Source: Sorangium cellulosum (lineage in GTDB: Bacteria; Myxococcota_A; Polyangia; Polyangiales; Polyangiaceae). Taken from it: a stretch of DNA of 55,074 bases. The translations under genes were made by a program, and so were the position numbers. Below, one piece after another: positions 52,379 through 55,074 of this stretch; positions within the stretch are counted from its first letter, which is position 1; each line of letters starts with the position of its first letter. The notes beneath the pieces are model-generated. The model saw only the letters and a program-made list of their open reading frames with translations. It ran no database searches and had not been told where the DNA came from. The stretch covers positions 1 through 55,074 of the forward strand of contig DYPH01000023.1 of assembly GCA_020720045.1 (NCBI GenBank), written 5' to 3'.

Positions 52379-55074
52379 ATGAGGTTTTTTGTGCTCTTGG
52401 GCAGCATTCGCTTCCGGTTGGCTGCAAGCATTGGTGCCCTTTTGGTGCTCCTGCTCGCCGTATCGTGGACGTTCCACGAGTCCTTTGGCCGTTTCGATCG
52501 AGCTGCCCAGGGGGCGCGTTCGGCACGAGAGGCCTCCCGAGGCTGTCGCGAATTGTCACGCATGCTGGTCGATGCCGAGTCGGGCCAGCGCGGCTATGTG
52601 ATCACTGGGCGCGAGGAATACCTCCGCTCCTACCGGGAGGCGCTCCGTCGCAGCGACGCCAACCGCATCGACGTCCGCAGCGCTCTCGCCACCGATCCGA
52701 TCCTCGCTCAGCGCAGCGATTCGCTCGATCGTCTCGTCGGGCGCAAGCTCGATGAGCTGGCGGTGACGATCACCGTCCGCCGCACCGAAGGCCAAGCGGC
52801 CGCTACCAAGCTGGTGGGGGCCGACGATGGTCGCATTTTGATGGACGATATTCGCGTCGAACTCGACGGGATTATGGCTCAATTGGATATTGAGGCCGCC
52901 GGAATTGAACGCACACTTGTTATTGAGCGCGACAAGTTCGATCGGGTGCTGTTTGTCGCCGCTTTTGGCAGCATTATCCTCTTCTTGGCCGTCGGAATCA
53001 TCCTCTCCAAGAGCATCACCGGCCCGCTCGGCGAGCTCGCGCTTGCCGCGAGACGCATCGGCGAAGGGCGTTTTGACGAACGGATCCCGATCCGCGGAGA
53101 TGACGAAGCAACGTCTCTCGCACGCGCCTTCAACGACATGGCTTCCCAGCTCGCATCCGCACGAGCGATTTCGGAAGAACATGATTGGATTCAGGAGGAA
53201 CTCGCAAAGATCTCGGTGTGGCTACAGGAGTGTGCAACCCTCGAAGAGCTCGGTGAAAAGGTACTTTCCCCGCTGGTCCTTACGCTCGGTGCAAGCCAGG
53301 GAACCCTCTTTGTTCGTGGGGAAGACGATGGAAAAGCCCTCGAGCGCCGGTGGGCGTTCGCCGATGATGAGAAGCTTCCACGACGGATCGCCTATGGTGA
53401 GGGCCTCGTCGGCGCGGTTGCCCGCGACGGGAAGCCGATTGTCCGAGATGGCTGCGACCTAGGGACGGTCCTAACCGGCACCGGAATCGTTACACTTCGA
53501 GCGGTTGCGCTCGTGGCGGCCCGTTTTGAAAACGAAACTTTTGGCGTCCTGGAAGTCGGCGTCACGACCCCGCTCGCGCACCGCGCCGAGGAACTCCTTC
53601 GTCGCACCGCTGAGCCGCTGGGTCTTGCCCTACGCGCCTTCCGTACCCAGGAAGCGCTCCGCCGTGCGCTCGCCGCTGCCCAGGTTCTTTCCGAGGAGCT
53701 CAAACGCCATACCGACGAACTTATTGCTCGTGGTCATCAGCTTCAAGAAGCCAACATTACGCTCGAAGACCAGCGCGCAGAGCTTACTCATTCAGAAAAA
53801 TTGCTTCGTGTACAGCAGCAAGAACTCTACTCACTCAATGAAGAGCTGGAGGAGAAGGCTCAGCTTCTCACCGCGCAAAACAGTGAATATGAGCGAAAGA
53901 ACAAGGAACTAGAAGCGGCGCGTGCCGAGCTTGGTTCCAAAGCAGAGCAGCTCGAAAAGGTCTCCCGCATCAAGTCTGAGTTCCTTGCAAACGTTTCCCA
54001 CGAGCTAAGGACGCCCCTAAATAGCCAGCTCATTCTTTCGAAGATTCTCGTCGAGAACAAAGATGGGAACATGAGCGAGAGGCAGGTCGACTACCTCCGG
54101 ACAATCTACACAGCGGGGATCGACCTGCTTCGCCTGATCGATGATGTCCTCGACCTCTCCAAAATCGAGTCGGGCCGGCTAGACGTTCACGTCGCGCCGA
54201 TCACTGTCTCTGCGCTTGCGAGCACCCTCGACGGGACCTTCTCCGTGATGGCGCGCGAGAAAAAACTCACCTTCGAAGTCGTCGTCGCTCGCGAGGGGGA
54301 GGTGGTGACCGACGTGTCGAGGCTCCGGCAAATTCTCACCAATCTCGTTGGGAATGCGCTCAGGTTTACGCACGAAGGTGGAGTGTGTGTGCGTCTGTCG
54401 GCGCAGGAAAATGTATTTGTTGCAACCGTTGAAGATACCGGAATTGGCATTCCGCCCAATCAACAAGAGTCGATCTTTGAACCCTTCCGGCAAGGGGACG
54501 GAAGCACCAGCCGCGCCTACGGGGGGACGGGCCTGGGACTCTCGATCAGCCGTCAATTGGCCACGCTTCTTGGGGGCACGATTCGGCTCGTTCGGAGTCA
54601 GGCGGGCGACGCGCACAACGGCGATGGGCGCGGTCGTCGTGGCTCTATGTTCTGCGTGCGCCTCCCCCCGGGAATTGTACCAACGAGACTCCGACGGGCA
54701 TGGAGGGAGTGCCATCCGGGCCGAATTCGTGCCCCCGGTCGCACAGGAGGTTCCGTCGCGAGAGGCGGCGGGCCCCTCGAATTTGTTGCTGGAAGCGTCG
54801 CGCGAAACCGCGCCGGCGAACTCTCTGACGGCGTCGCGAGAGGTGGCGGGCCCCCAAGCGCCGCCAAGCGCGCGCGCTCCGCGATCGTCGTCGACGCTCC
54901 TTCGGGTTCGCCCCGACAGCCCCTTGCAAGGGGCCGCCGCGACCGCCCGGCCCGTTGCCGGCAGCGACGGTCGAAGCCTCTTTGAGTGGTCGCTCGCCGG
55001 CACGCTCGTTCCGTTCCGGGGCCCTCGCGACGGGCGCCCGCTGTGGCGCGCTGCCCTTGGCGACGAGGGGAACT
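52379..55074 (+). CDS. Membrane sensor histidine kinase with apparent frameshift; partial at window end
   Basis: From ATG 52379 the protein has an N-terminal helix (ASIGALLVLLLAVSW), a CHASE3 sensory domain (SGQRGYVITGREEYLRSYREA-like), a second helix, HAMP, GAF, a long coiled coil, HisKA with phospho-acceptor H541 (VSHELRTPLN) and an HATPase with the N-box Asn near residue 659, DTGIGIPP and GTGLGLSIS. As written it stops at 54985, but from a six-C run at 54664-54669 codon quality switches frame: minus one C gives RELYQRDSDGHGG and an open frame to the window edge, Pro/Ala/Ser-rich with three SREXA repeats. It probably pairs with the divergent regulator locus. The upstream ATG-like start at 52319 is less likely. 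Confidence 0.9.

Noticed and set aside
54179-55003. An open frame of 274 codons on the minus strand at the window end
   Set aside because: It is antisense to the kinase catalytic domain and has no domain of its own.

Overview
The window looks like a chromosomal segment of a high-GC, Gram-negative bacterium, most likely a myxobacterium (Myxococcota, Polyangia-like). The grounds are a strongly GC-biased third codon position, an outer-membrane biosynthesis gene (lpxC), many Cys- or Asp/Gly-rich lipoproteins, a 4,102-residue TPR protein, an NtrC-type regulator beside a large CHASE3/HAMP/GAF histidine kinase, and a DUF1592/DUF1552 gene pair. The taxon is an inference from gene content. I saw no tRNA, rRNA, CRISPR array, transposase or prophage gene.

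Layout. 1-6.6 kb: an AmpG-like permease (-), a metallo-beta-lactamase-fold lipoprotein (+), then three tandem paralogous lipoproteins (-), each with a Cys-rich region followed by a diiron ferritin-like four-helix domain. 6.9-16.3 kb: a compact ribosomal-protein operon that starts abruptly at rplV (rplV-rpsC-rplP-rpmC-rpsQ-rplN-rplX-rplE-rpsN-rpsH-rplF-rplR-rpsE-rpmD-rplO-secY-adk-infA-rpmJ-rpsM-rpsK) and ends at a strong intrinsic terminator. 16.4-18.4 kb: a VOC-family gene and a convergent lipoprotein gene split the usual alpha operon. 18.6-21.1 kb: rpsD, rpoA and rplQ, loosely spaced, with a structured leader before rplQ and a terminator after it. 21.2-26.1 kb: a HEAT/TPR-like envelope protein, acylphosphatase, lpxC, a zinc alcohol dehydrogenase and a putative outer-membrane barrel. 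26.3-38.6 kb: the giant TPR gene, closed by a bidirectional terminator shared with a divergent PRPP synthetase (-). 39.6-43.1 kb: a J-domain protein, an SRPBCC/zinc-finger/class III adenylate cyclase fusion and heme O synthase. 43.2-49.7 kb: a four-gene unit of two paralogous lipoproteins, a DUF1592-type protein and a DUF1552 protein. 49.7-55.1 kb: a two-component locus with a receiver-only protein, a degenerate kinase and an NtrC-type regulator on the minus strand, and a large sensor kinase diverging on the plus strand and running off the window.

The most notable signals are these. (1) Two apparent frameshifts lie in C/G homopolymers in the two main two-component genes; undoing them restores a Fis-type HTH plus a GTGA start/stop overlap in the regulator, and a long open C-terminal extension in the kinase. 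(2) A modular dispersed repeat is built of 45-bp (A) and 39-bp (B) units joined at CGCG, in three places at or just before gene starts and in one derivative copy inside a ferritin-like gene. (3) The three ferritin-like lipoproteins all keep the six predicted diiron ligands. (4) The normally continuous ribosomal-protein cluster is broken twice. (5) A degenerate histidine kinase without its ATP-lid motifs sits between a regulator and a stand-alone receiver, which suggests a phosphorelay.
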